Assembly (NCBI GenBank): GCA_038214535.1
Contig: JBBQRS010000017.1
Location: 1 to 54,438, forward strand
DNA from: JBBQRS01 sp038214535
Lineage (GTDB): Bacteria > Chloroflexota > Anaerolineae > CG2-30-64-16
Reading direction: 5' to 3'
Length of the DNA: 54,438 nt
The position numbers were made by a program, and so were the translations under genes. Below the pieces are notes generated by a model, which ran no database searches, was not told where the DNA came from, and saw only the letters and a program-made list of their open reading frames with translations. Shown piece by piece: positions 1 to 6,964 of this stretch; positions within the stretch are counted from its first letter, which is position 1, and each line of letters opens with the position of its first letter.

Positions 1-984
1 AAGGACGAGGTCCGGCCACTTCTGGAACCGTTCCTGGCATTGGCTGACGACCGCGACTTCTGGAATCACACCCTTGACGGGCTGGCTGTGCTGGGTGCGA
101 AAGACATTTTCCGAGTCTACAAACTCCAGCGACCGGTCGCCGCATTGGCTGTAGTGGCGGATAGCTTCCACACCAAACCCCTGCTGCGCATCCTTCAATC
201 AGCCGACCGTTTTCAAATTCTCGGCTTGAACCGTCAGGAGATCAAACTCTATGAAGGTACCCGTGATGCCTTGGACGAGATCGAACTGGACCAGGATGTG
301 CCGCACACACTTACCGATGCGCTGGGGGAAGAATTGACCGATCCACACCTCACTGTCGCCTCATACGGAGGCGTGGGTGGAACCCAGTCACCCATGCACC
401 ATGGCCACGGGGGGAAAAAGGCTGAGGTTGACATCGATGCGGAACGCTTCTTCCGCGCCGTTGACCGTGGGATCCTGGAGTACCACTCGCAGCCATCGGG
501 TTTGCCACTGATCCTGGCGGCGCTGCCGGAGCATCATCATATGTTTCACGAAGTAAGCGCCAACCCGTTCTTGATCGAAGAAAGCATCGATATCCACCCG
601 GATGCTCTGTCGTCCATCGACGAACTCCACCAGCGCGCCTGGCAAGTCCTCGAGCCTCACTATCTGGCGCGGCTGGCCGCACTGGTCGAAGAGTTCGGCA
701 GCGCAAGAGCCAATGAGCTCGGTCACGATGAACTGGCGCAGGTCGCCAAGGCGGTCGTGGACGGGCGTGTCGCAACGCTGCTCATCGAAGCTCGCCGCGC
801 GATTCCCGGTCACATAGACGCGGCGACCGGCGCCATCGTGTCTGGCGACCTAGCCCACCCGGAGGTTGATGACCTGCTCGACGACCTGGGAACGCTGGCA
901 CTGAAGATGGGCGGACAAGTCGTAATCGTCCCCGCCGAGCGGATGCCGACGGAGACGGGAATAGCTGCCATCTACCGTTATTGA
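1..984 (+). CDS. baeRF family 3 protein (eRF1-like fold), 5' partial
   Basis: The reading frame is open through base 1, so the start codon lies outside the window; about 327 codons are visible. The sequence (KDIFRVYKLQRPV near the start, a His-rich MHHGHGG segment near visible residue 130, an Asp/Glu-rich C-terminal half ending in AIYRY) matches what I know of the bacterial archaeo-eukaryotic release factor family 3, predicted to act on stalled ribosomes or in stress. The role is family inference and no catalytic residue can be assigned. The next gene, 57 bases downstream on the same strand, is a ribosome-hibernation-like protein, which supports a translation-stress context. The TTG at 40 is an internal codon, not a convincing start. 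Confidence 0.75.
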   Translation, partial: KDEVRPLLEPFLALADDRDFWNHTLDGLAVLGAKDIFRVYKLQRPVAALAVVADSFHTKPLLRILQSADRFQILGLNRQEIKLYEGTRDALDEIELDQDVPHTLTDALGEELTDPHLTVASYGGVGGTQSPMHHGHGGKKAEVDIDAERFFRAVDRGILEYHSQPSGLPLILAALPEHHHMFHEVSANPFLIEESIDIHPDALSSIDELHQRAWQVLEPHYLARLAALVEEFGSARANELGHDELAQVAKAVVDGRVATLLIEARRAIPGHIDAATGAIVSGDLAHPEVDDLLDDLGTLALKMGGQVVIVPAERMPTETGIAAIYRY

Positions 985-1041
985 GGCCGGAGTCACAATG
1001 GACACGCATGCCATAAGACAGGCATACGAAAGGATAGACAC

Positions 1042-1359
1042 ATGATCATTCAGATCAACACTGATAGCAACATCGAAGGCGATCAAGAACTAGCGCAACA
1101 GATCAAAGCCGTGGTGAGGAACAGTCTGGAACGCTTCAGCGAGCAAATCACACGGGTGGAAGTCCATCTTAGCGACGAGAACAGCGACAAGAAATTCGGC
1201 GCCGAGGATAAACGCTGCCTGCTGGAGGCCCGTCTCGCCGGTCTCCAGCCGATCGCTGTGAGCCATCAGGCGGCGACTGTGGATGAGGCCGTTGACGGCG
1301 CCGTCGGCAAATTGATGCGTTCCATCGACAGCACCCTCGGGCAGTTGGGAGAGCGCTAA
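1042..1359 (+). CDS. HPF/RaiA-like ribosome hibernation protein
   Basis: A 105-residue protein of the sigma-54 modulation/S30EA N-terminal fold. The pattern MIIQINTDSN, a long helix with RNSLERFSEQITRVEVHLSDEN, the conserved KKCLLEAR-like strand (DKRCLLEARLAG) and a final helix with AVDGAVGKLMRSID are typical. Family members bind the 30S decoding centre in stationary phase and block translation. It lacks the long C-terminal dimerisation tail of long-form HPF, so it is a short form. ATG start; an AAAGGA stretch 6-10 bases upstream serves as a weak Shine-Dalgarno. It probably belongs with the upstream baeRF gene. Confidence 0.8.
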   Translation: MIIQINTDSNIEGDQELAQQIKAVVRNSLERFSEQITRVEVHLSDENSDKKFGAEDKRCLLEARLAGLQPIAVSHQAATVDEAVDGAVGKLMRSIDSTLGQLGER

Positions 1360-1442
1360 CGCACGACACTTCTGGTCGAAGGAGCCGGGCCAGCGAAGAG
1401 GATATGTGAAATAGTGAAATGATGGAGAAACACTCTTGGCCC

Positions 1443-1464
1443 GTCAGGGCCGAAAGGAAGCAGC
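1443..1464 (+). ncRNA. SRP RNA domain IV-like core motif
   Basis: The stretch contains GTCAGG, then GCC, a GAAA tetraloop, and AAGGAAGCAGC, matching the nearly invariant apical loop of bacterial 4.5S/SRP RNA (GTCAGG-NCC-GNAA-GGA-AGCAGC). Flanking CCG and CG-TG can extend the helix by a few pairs. I cannot fold a convincing full 100-nt SRP RNA: the 3' side runs within ten bases into an attC-like site. It may be the gene for SRP RNA (ends not defined) or a 3'-truncated remnant. Only the core is annotated. Confidence 0.5.
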
Positions 1465-1473
1465 GTGACGGCC

Positions 1474-1568
1474 GCCTAACAACCGGTTTCAGCGGACGGC
1501 TGCGCCGGTCAGATCGTGGGCCGCGCAAGTCACGGCGGCGCAGCCGCAGGTGAAGCCGGCCGTTAGGC
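1474..1568 (+). repeat. attC-like recombination site 1 (integron cassette boundary)
   Basis: It starts with GCCTAAC (RYYYAAC, R'' box) and ends with GTTAGGC (GTTRRRY, R' box). Between them are imperfect inverted arms: CCGGTTTCAGC and GGCTGCGCC on the left against GGCGCAGCC and GTGAAGCCGG on the right, including the L-box-like segments, so the whole 95 bp folds into one long hairpin. This is the architecture of integron attC sites. No integrase gene is in the window. Confidence 0.65.
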
Positions 1569-1654
1569 CGCATCCCCTGACTGGGTGCCCATGTCCTATG
1601 CGTGGGGAGAGGATGTAGAGAACTGCGGGCATACGGTCGGCTCAGGAGGAAAAC

Positions 1655-2083
1655 ATGTCCCAAGAGAACAAGGTCCTTGTCCGCAGGTTCTTCGAACTGC
1701 TCGGGCACAATCAAAGGGTTCCGGAAGAGTTGTTGGGCCCTGGCTTCACCTACCATGTGGCGGGGTCCCCGCCAAAGGACCTGAGCGCCACACAGCAGCG
1801 GATGGCCATGTTCGGCGCAGCCTCCTCGGATGCCCGACACGTTGAAGAAGACATGGTTGCGGAAGGTGATAAGGTAGCTTTCCGTACCAGGTTGGAGATG
1901 ACTCATTCGGGCGAGTTCATGGGCATCGCCGCCACCTATAGACAGATATCCATAGTGGAGATGGGGATCATGCGTATAGAAGATGGCAAAATTGCCGAAA
2001 TGTGGGGCCTTCTCGACACAATGGAGCTCATGCAGCAGATTGGTGCAATGCCGCCAGCGAGCCTACCTCCGGCAGCCGGATGA
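1655..2083 (+). CDS. SnoaL-like / NTF2-fold polyketide cyclase-like protein (cassette gene)
   Basis: A 142-residue protein of the SnoaL/ester-cyclase group of the NTF2-like fold: N-terminal helix NKVLVRRFFELLGHN, central segment with VAEGDKVAFRTRLEMTHSGEFMGI, and C-terminal IMRIEDGKIAEMWGLLDTMELMQQIG, which is the classic ending of the family. Members act on small molecules or have no known substrate; none can be named here. A strong AGGAGG lies 3-9 bases before the ATG at 1655. The gene is the only ORF between two attC-like sites (1474-1568 and 2109-2196), in the orientation expected for an integron cassette, and SnoaL-like proteins are frequent cassette cargo. Confidence 0.8.
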   Translation: MSQENKVLVRRFFELLGHNQRVPEELLGPGFTYHVAGSPPKDLSATQQRMAMFGAASSDARHVEEDMVAEGDKVAFRTRLEMTHSGEFMGIAATYRQISIVEMGIMRIEDGKIAEMWGLLDTMELMQQIGAMPPASLPPAAG

Positions 2084-2108
2084 TGACACTGCCGCTGCGG
2101 CGCGGAGC

Positions 2109-2196
2109 GTCTAACAAGCGCTTCCAGCAGACGCGCAGTAGGCTTTCGCTACACTGAATCCGTGAGGCGCGCTGCTGAAGCGCAACACGTTGAGGC
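2109..2196 (+). repeat. attC-like recombination site 2
   Basis: Begins GTCTAAC and ends GTTGAGGC (GTTRRRY except for the last base). Internal arms CGCTTCCAGCAG and ACGCGC on the left pair with GCGCGC and CTGCTGAAGCG on the right, with one extra base on one arm as is usual for attC. It closes the cassette carrying the SnoaL-like gene; the ISL3 element begins 15 bases downstream. Confidence 0.6.
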
Positions 2197-2210
2197 CTGA
2201 TCATAAAGGA

Positions 2211-3299
2211 GGCTCTTTGAGCAAAAGTGTGCTCACCCTGCGCCATCGCACTCGACGAGCAAGCGCAGGCGGAAATGTTCGAAGTTGCGGAAGCCGTAGG
2301 CGCGGCGCTTGATGAGCTTGCCCTTGTTATTCAAGCCTTCGACCCGGCCGCGGGTGATGTGGTCGTTGAAGTAGTTCAGAATGGGGTCCCACCAGTTGCG
2401 CAACGTGGTCAGGAAGGCCGCCAAACGCGTCAGGCCACTATGCTCGACCGCGGTGACCCACGCTTGCAACTGGCGGGCGGCGGTAGGGCGCTCAGGCGCG
2501 GTCTCGAAGATCGCGCGGAACTGTTCCTTGAGTTGATGTAATTGCTGCAGCGTGGGTGAAGCGGCCAACGCTTGCTCCAACTGGTTGCGCTCGGCGGCGG
2601 AGAGGTCAGCCTGATTCTTGACCAAGAGCCAACGGCAGCCCTTGAGGTGTTGCTTGGTGGGTGCGTCGGCCTGGCGCTGAATCTCACGGCGCGCCGTGGT
2701 GCCCCGGTCATTGCGGTTCTTCATGACATGGAAGCGGTCACCATTGATGCGGGCGGTGGGCAGCATGGTTTCCACGGCCAACCGAGAGGGCAACCACAAG
2801 TCCATGGCGACCTCTGCCACGGCGGCCCGCTGGGCGGCGCTCTAGGTATCCAGGTAGGCTTCCAAGGCCTCCTTGGGGCGTTCCGCCAGCACGGCGAAGG
2901 GACGCCGACAGTGCGCGCATTGGAAGCGCCGCGCCGAGAACTTCAGGTAGCAGCAGTGCCCGGCCCAGGCCAAATCACGCACCACCCGCCGGTGGTACTG
3001 ATGGACCTGCGTCGACAGATGCTGGCAGTCCGGGCACACTGCCACGTCCCAAACGTGCTGGCAAAGCACGATCAAGCAACCTAACCGAGCATCATATTCG
3101 ACGCCGGTGACCTTGAACTCGGCCAAATCCAGCAGACGGGTTAAAGCCTGTGGATCTCCGGCTTTGACGAACCCACTGGCATTCGGTATGCGGTCTGACA
3201 CCGGAGCCACCTCCAGGCCGATGGGCGCGGTTGAGCTCCACATCTTACCCAGATTGGCCCTGGTATCGTCAACTACAGCACACTAATCCTCAAAGAGCC
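2211..3299 (-). mobile_element. Decayed ISL3-family insertion sequence with intact termini
   Basis: Terminal inverted repeats of 23 bp are visible at 2211-2233 and 3277-3299: both outer ends are GGCTCTTTGAG and both inner ends GTGTGCT, with three mismatches in the middle. The family is set by the transposase remnant inside. The element is 1089 bp, shorter than usual for ISL3 (about 1.3 kb or more), because the transposase has an internal deletion. The 8-bp flanks (ATAAAGGA left, GGAATTAC right) do not match, so no target duplication remains or the flanks have diverged. Confidence 0.85.
2233..3243 (-). pseudogene. ISL3-family transposase, internal deletion plus in-frame stop
   Basis: The N-terminal part (3243 down to 2842, 133 codons) has the zinc-ribbon cysteines CPDC and CAHC followed by RRPF. 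It then passes directly into ERPKEALEAYLDT, skipping the helix-turn-helix and the first catalytic Asp region that normally lie between. A TAG at 2844-2842 follows, then the same frame continues SAAQRAAVAEVAMDLW through DRFHVMK (second catalytic Asp) and RVEGLNNK (catalytic Glu) to 2233. So one frame carries both an in-frame deletion of about 80-100 residues and a nonsense codon, probably TGG to TAG. It cannot be active by itself. Confidence 0.88.
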
Positions 3300-3399
3300 G
3301 GAATTACGAATTCAGAAGACGTCAAACATACGCCGTCTGCAATGCGTAATTCTCAATTCGTAATTCGTAATTTCTCCCTCCTTTCCCGTTTTTTCACAC

Positions 3400-3428
3400 T
3401 TGACAAGTCTTCCTGCATATGTGAGAAT
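3400..3428 (+). promoter_or_regulatory. Putative sigma-70-type promoter of the sugar ABC operon
   Basis: TTGACA at 3400-3405 and GAGAAT at 3423-3428 are separated by 17 bp, about 45 bp before the start codon at 3474. The -35 box is perfect, the -10 box matches at four of six. Confidence 0.5.
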
Positions 3429-3473
3429 GCTTCCCAGCGATCACTCGCATATATCCTCAGGAGGTCAGAAGCA

Positions 3474-4877
3474 ATGAAGCATCGGATCATCAATCGTCGC
3501 GAGTTCTTGAAGGTCAGCGCCGTCGGCGCTGCTGCCGCAGCAGTCGCAGGTTGCGCCGCTACCCCCGCCCAGGTCGCCCCCGCGGCCACCGCAGTCGCAG
3601 AGAAAGTTGCAGAAGGCGCCCCCACCGTCGCCGCAGTCGCGACAGCCGTCGCGGAAGCCCCCGCAGCGGAAGCCCCTGCTGGCGCTGACGTCACCGGCAA
3701 GCTGGAGATCTTCTCCTGGTGGACCTCCGGCGGCGAAATCGAAGCGCTGGAAGGCCTGTTCAAGGTCATGAAGGAGCGCTACCCCAACGTCGAGATCGTC
3801 AATGCGGCAATTGCCGGCGGCACCTCGTCCGGCGGCGACATGAAAGCCGTCCTCCAGACCCGCATGATGGGCGGCGACCCGCCCGAATCCTTCCAGATTC
3901 ACCTGGGCGGCGAGTTGCTCGTTGGCTCCTACGTCGAGGCCGGTCTGATGGAACCGCTGGATACGCTCTATGCGGATGAGGGCTGGGACAAGGTCTTCCC
4001 GCCCCTGTTGATCGAGATCGCCTCGAAAGACGGCAAGCCCTGGTCCGTGCCCGTCAACATTCACCGAGCCAACGTCCTGTGGGCTGCCGACAAGCCGTTC
4101 GCGGATGCGGGCGTCGAAGTGCCGAAGACCTGGGATGAGTTCTTCGTGGTCGCCGAGAAGTTCAAGGAAATGGGCATCCCTGCGATCCTGATCGCCGAGA
4201 ACGCCGCCGGCTTCACCGCCCAGGTCTGGGAGACTATGCTCATCGCGCTCATGGGGCCGGAGAAATTCGCTGGCCTCTTCAACGGCAAGACGAGCTGGGC
4301 GGACGAAGATATCACCACCGGCCTGCAAATGCTGGGGAAGATGCTCGACTACGCCAACCCGGACTATCTGGCGACGAGTTGGGGCGACGTCAACGACCTG
4401 TTCGTCACGGGCAAGGCCGCCATGATGATTATGGGCGACTGGACGCCGGGCGTGCTATGGAGCAAGGACTTCAGGGACTTCACCTGGCAGCCGGCGCCGG
4501 GCAACACCGACATCTACCAGATGCTCTCCGATTCGTTCCCCTTGCCGAAGGACGTCAAGAACCGCGAAGCCGCCCTGGGCTGGCTGAAGGTCTGCGGCTC
4601 GAAGGAAGGCCAGGACGCCTTCAACCCGGCCAAGGGCTCGATCCCGGCGCGCACCGATGCGGACCTGAGCCTGTACACCGACTACCACAAGTGGGCCATC
4701 GAACACTGGAAGACCGACACGATCGTGCCGAGCCTCGTCCATGGCGCAGCCGCAGGGCTCGCCTTCATGACCGATTTCATGAACGCCGTCAACGTCTTCG
4801 CCTCGAACAAGGACGTAGAAGCGGCCAAGTCAGCACTCCTCACGGCAGCCACTGATGCCGGTTACAAGACAAGCTGA
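3474..4877 (+). CDS. Sugar ABC transporter substrate-binding lipoprotein (family 1, glucose-binding type)
   Basis: A 467-residue extracytoplasmic solute-binding protein. The start ATG at 3474 has AGGAGG 9 bases upstream; the open frame further 5' runs into the IS end and is not used. The N-terminus has RREFLK (Tat-like twin Arg) and a lipobox ending at Cys27 (AAVAGC), then an Ala/Pro/Val-rich tether to about residue 65, then KLEIFSWWTSGGE, the hallmark of the glucose/mannose-binding branch related to GtsA. VPVNIHRANVLWAAD near residue 200 also fits that branch. It captures a monosaccharide or small sugar and delivers it to the two permeases downstream. No ATPase gene is in this operon, so a shared MsmK/MalK-type ATPase must be encoded elsewhere. 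Confidence 0.88.
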   Translation: MKHRIINRREFLKVSAVGAAAAAVAGCAATPAQVAPAATAVAEKVAEGAPTVAAVATAVAEAPAAEAPAGADVTGKLEIFSWWTSGGEIEALEGLFKVMKERYPNVEIVNAAIAGGTSSGGDMKAVLQTRMMGGDPPESFQIHLGGELLVGSYVEAGLMEPLDTLYADEGWDKVFPPLLIEIASKDGKPWSVPVNIHRANVLWAADKPFADAGVEVPKTWDEFFVVAEKFKEMGIPAILIAENAAGFTAQVWETMLIALMGPEKFAGLFNGKTSWADEDITTGLQMLGKMLDYANPDYLATSWGDVNDLFVTGKAAMMIMGDWTPGVLWSKDFRDFTWQPAPGNTDIYQMLSDSFPLPKDVKNREAALGWLKVCGSKEGQDAFNPAKGSIPARTDADLSLYTDYHKWAIEHWKTDTIVPSLVHGAAAGLAFMTDFMNAVNVFASNKDVEAAKSALLTAATDAGYKTS

Positions 4878-5802
4878 CGCAGTTGCGTCAGCGAATGGGG
4901 GCGGCGCTGCCGCCCCCATTCCTACCAACAAGAAAAAGGATAATGGCTTCCGGTTGCGTGGCGACAACCTGACGGCTATCCTTGTGCTTGTACCCGCAAT
5001 GATTTTTGTGAGCATTTTCATCTACGCCTTCATCTTCTACACGTTCTACGTGTCTACGGTGAAGTGGCCTACGCTGAAGCCGGACTTCACCTTCGTCGGA
5101 CTGCAAAACTACGTCCGTATGTTCAACGACCCGCGTTTCCGGATTGACATGCGTAATCTGGTGCTGTTTGCGGGCGGCTTCATGACGCAGTGTATCGTCA
5201 TCGGCTTTGTGCTCGCCTCGCTGCTGGATTCCAAGATCAAGAGTGAGGCAGTGTTCCGCACGATCTTCGTCTTCCCGTTTGCAGTCTCCGGCATCGTCAC
5301 CGGCGTCGTCTGGCGCTGGCTGATGTTCCCGCAGGCGGGCCTGAATCAACTGCTGGGCCTCGACAGCAAGTGGTATACGACGCCGAAATGGGGCATCCTG
5401 GCGGTGACCATCGCCGCCTCATGGCAGTTCGCGGGCTATGTCATGGCGCTTTATCTGGCGGGTCTGCGCGGCATCAACGCCGAGTTGAAGGAAGCCGCGG
5501 CCATTGACGGCGCCAGCACCTGGCAGCTCTACCGACACATCATCATCCCGTTGCTGGCCCCGGTGACGTTCACCGTGATCGTCCTCACGGGGATGGGCTC
5601 CATCCGAGTGTTCGACATCCCGGCCGTGCTGGGCACGGGCGCGGCGTTCAGCACCGATATGCTCGCGTTCCATATGTTCCAACTCACCTTCCAATCGAAC
5701 CGCATCGCACTGGGCGCGGTGATCGCCAGCGTGATGATCATGCTGGCCGCGCTGTTGGTGGGGCCATATCTCGCCAGCCTGCAACTGGAGGATGCGCAAT
5801 GA
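4855..5802 (+). CDS. Sugar ABC transporter permease, MalF/UgpA type
   Basis: A 315-residue inner-membrane permease with six predicted membrane segments (first at about 40-65) and the cytoplasmic EAA loop EAAAIDGASTWQLYRHIIIP near residue 212, which contacts the ATPase. Two starts are possible. ATG 4855 gives a 33-residue Ala/Gly-rich extension that is encoded by two perfect RNA hairpins and overlaps the upstream gene by 23 bp. TTG 4954 has AAGGA upstream (somewhat far, 13 bases) and begins MRGDNLTAILVL, close to usual family N-termini. I list the longer frame but think 4954 is at least as likely. It works with the binding protein and the next permease. Confidence 0.85.
   Translation: MPVTRQADAVASANGGGAAAPIPTNKKKDNGFRLRGDNLTAILVLVPAMIFVSIFIYAFIFYTFYVSTVKWPTLKPDFTFVGLQNYVRMFNDPRFRIDMRNLVLFAGGFMTQCIVIGFVLASLLDSKIKSEAVFRTIFVFPFAVSGIVTGVVWRWLMFPQAGLNQLLGLDSKWYTTPKWGILAVTIAASWQFAGYVMALYLAGLRGINAELKEAAAIDGASTWQLYRHIIIPLLAPVTFTVIVLTGMGSIRVFDIPAVLGTGAAFSTDMLAFHMFQLTFQSNRIALGAVIASVMIMLAALLVGPYLASLQLEDAQ
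4873..4921 (+). promoter_or_regulatory. Two consecutive perfect hairpins after the binding-protein stop codon
   Basis: Hairpin 1 is GCTGACGCA / TGCGTCAGC at 4873-4892 and overlaps the stop codon; hairpin 2 is GAATGGGGGCGGC / GCCGCCCCCATTC at 4893-4921. Such intercistronic stem-loops are known to protect the upstream binding-protein message and to lower downstream permease expression. There is no T-run, so full termination is unlikely. Confidence 0.7.
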
Positions 5803-6677
5803 CCGCCACCACGCCCGACGTTGCGACCACGGCAGAAAAAAGCAAGACGCCCTCCAAACCGTTCCACTGGTCTCGGATCCTCGTCTATGGTACGCTGATC
5901 CTGGCGGCGATCTGGTTCCTGCTGCCGGTCTATCTGATGTTGATTACCGGCATGAAGACCTACGACCAGGTCAACATCGCGACGATGTGGGCGTTCCCAA
6001 ATCCCATTTCGCTGGATGGCTTCATCCAGGCATGGGAGAAGGTCGCGCCGAACTTCAAGAATAGCTTCGTGATCACCGTTCCGGCCGCGCTCATCTCGGC
6101 GGTCTGGGGCTCGATCAACGGCTACGTCTTCGCCAAGTGGAAGTTCCCCGGCTCGAATATCATCTTCATGCTCTTCCTGGTCGGGATGTTCCTGCCCTAT
6201 CAGGGCGTGCTGATCCCACTCGTGTTCACGCTGCAGAAGATGGGCCTCTACGGGAAACTCACCGGGGTGATCTTCACCCACTGCGTCTTCGGCATCCCGA
6301 TCGCCGCGCTGATGTTCCGCGGCTACTACGCGGCGATCCCGAACGAGCTGATTGACGCCTCGAAGATTGACGGCTGCGGGTTCTGGAGCATCTATCGCTG
6401 GATCCTGCTGCCGATCTCCTTCCCGGCGTTCGCAGTGGTGCTGATCTGGCAGTTCACGACGATCTGGAACGACTACCTGATCGGGTTGATCGTCGTCAGC
6501 CGGCCAAACCTCGCGCCGGTGAACGTGGCGGTGAAGAACCTCGCGGGGACATACACCACGCAGTGGCAGGTGCAGATGTCGGGCGCGCTGATTGCGGCGC
6601 TGCCGACGATCATCGTCTACCTGTTGCTGGGCCGCTTCTTCATGCGCGGGCTGCTGGCGGGGTCGTTGAAGGGGTAG
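5799..6677 (+). CDS. Sugar ABC transporter permease, MalG type
   Basis: A 292-residue inner-membrane protein with a first membrane helix at about 28-48 and the EAA loop ELIDASKIDGCGFWSIYRW near residue 184. The ATG overlaps the stop of the upstream permease (ATGA), so the two are translationally coupled and form the heterodimeric channel. The N-terminal 25 residues are hydrophilic and Lys/Thr-rich. The substrate should be the same sugar as for the binding protein at 3474. Confidence 0.9.
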   Translation: MTATTPDVATTAEKSKTPSKPFHWSRILVYGTLILAAIWFLLPVYLMLITGMKTYDQVNIATMWAFPNPISLDGFIQAWEKVAPNFKNSFVITVPAALISAVWGSINGYVFAKWKFPGSNIIFMLFLVGMFLPYQGVLIPLVFTLQKMGLYGKLTGVIFTHCVFGIPIAALMFRGYYAAIPNELIDASKIDGCGFWSIYRWILLPISFPAFAVVLIWQFTTIWNDYLIGLIVVSRPNLAPVNVAVKNLAGTYTTQWQVQMSGALIAALPTIIVYLLLGRFFMRGLLAGSLKG

Positions 6678-6735
6678 GCAAGTAGACAAGGAAACCAAGT
6701 AGACAAGGAAACAAGTAGACACGTAGACACGTGAT
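6677..6735 (+). repeat. Short tandem-like repeats (GTAGACAAGGAAAC type)
   Basis: Three or four imperfect copies of CAAGTAGACAAGGAAAC in a row. Related strings occur on the other strand at 43405-43437 and 44236-44272 and, degenerate, at 19775-19815. Confidence 0.6.
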
Positions 6736-6776
6736 AGAAACCCGGTTTCCGGCAAAGCCGGAGAAACCGGGTTTCT
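6736..6776. repeat. Palindromic repeat family A, copy 1
   Basis: Hairpin with outer arms AGAAACCCGGTTTC and GAAACCGGGTTTCT and inner CCGGC/GCCGG. It lies between the permease and isomerase genes and could act as an mRNA-stabilising or weak terminating element. Confidence 0.8.
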
Positions 6777-6860
6777 CTATGGATAGAGCATGACGCGGGT
6801 CATTGAAGTGACCGGCTTAACCGAGTAAAGTGCGTTAGAAACACACTCGGGGCCATCATT

Positions 6861-6902
6861 AAAAAACCGGGGTTCCGGTGCAGCCGCAGAAACCCGGTTT
6901 TT
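6861..6902. repeat. Palindromic repeat family A, copy 2
   Basis: AAAAACCGGGGTTCCGG on the left and AGAAACCCGGTTTTT on the right. It ends in a T-run and might terminate transcription from the ABC genes; it ends 62 bases before the isomerase start. Confidence 0.7.
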
Positions 6903-6964
6903 GCGAGCGGTCAGACTGCCCGGGACGTCGTTCCCGGGCATCATTATGTCTAGGAGATGTCAGC

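Noticed and set aside
2109..2125. AAGCGCTT at 2115-2122 as a LacI operator
   Set aside because: It is part of the attC arm and is not near a fitting promoter.
2203..3307. Target-site duplication of the ISL3 element
   Set aside because: The 8-bp flanks ATAAAGGA and GGAATTAC do not match.
3231..3473. Extended N-terminus of the sugar-binding protein
   Set aside because: It starts inside the IS and lacks a signal peptide; the lipoprotein signal begins at 3474.
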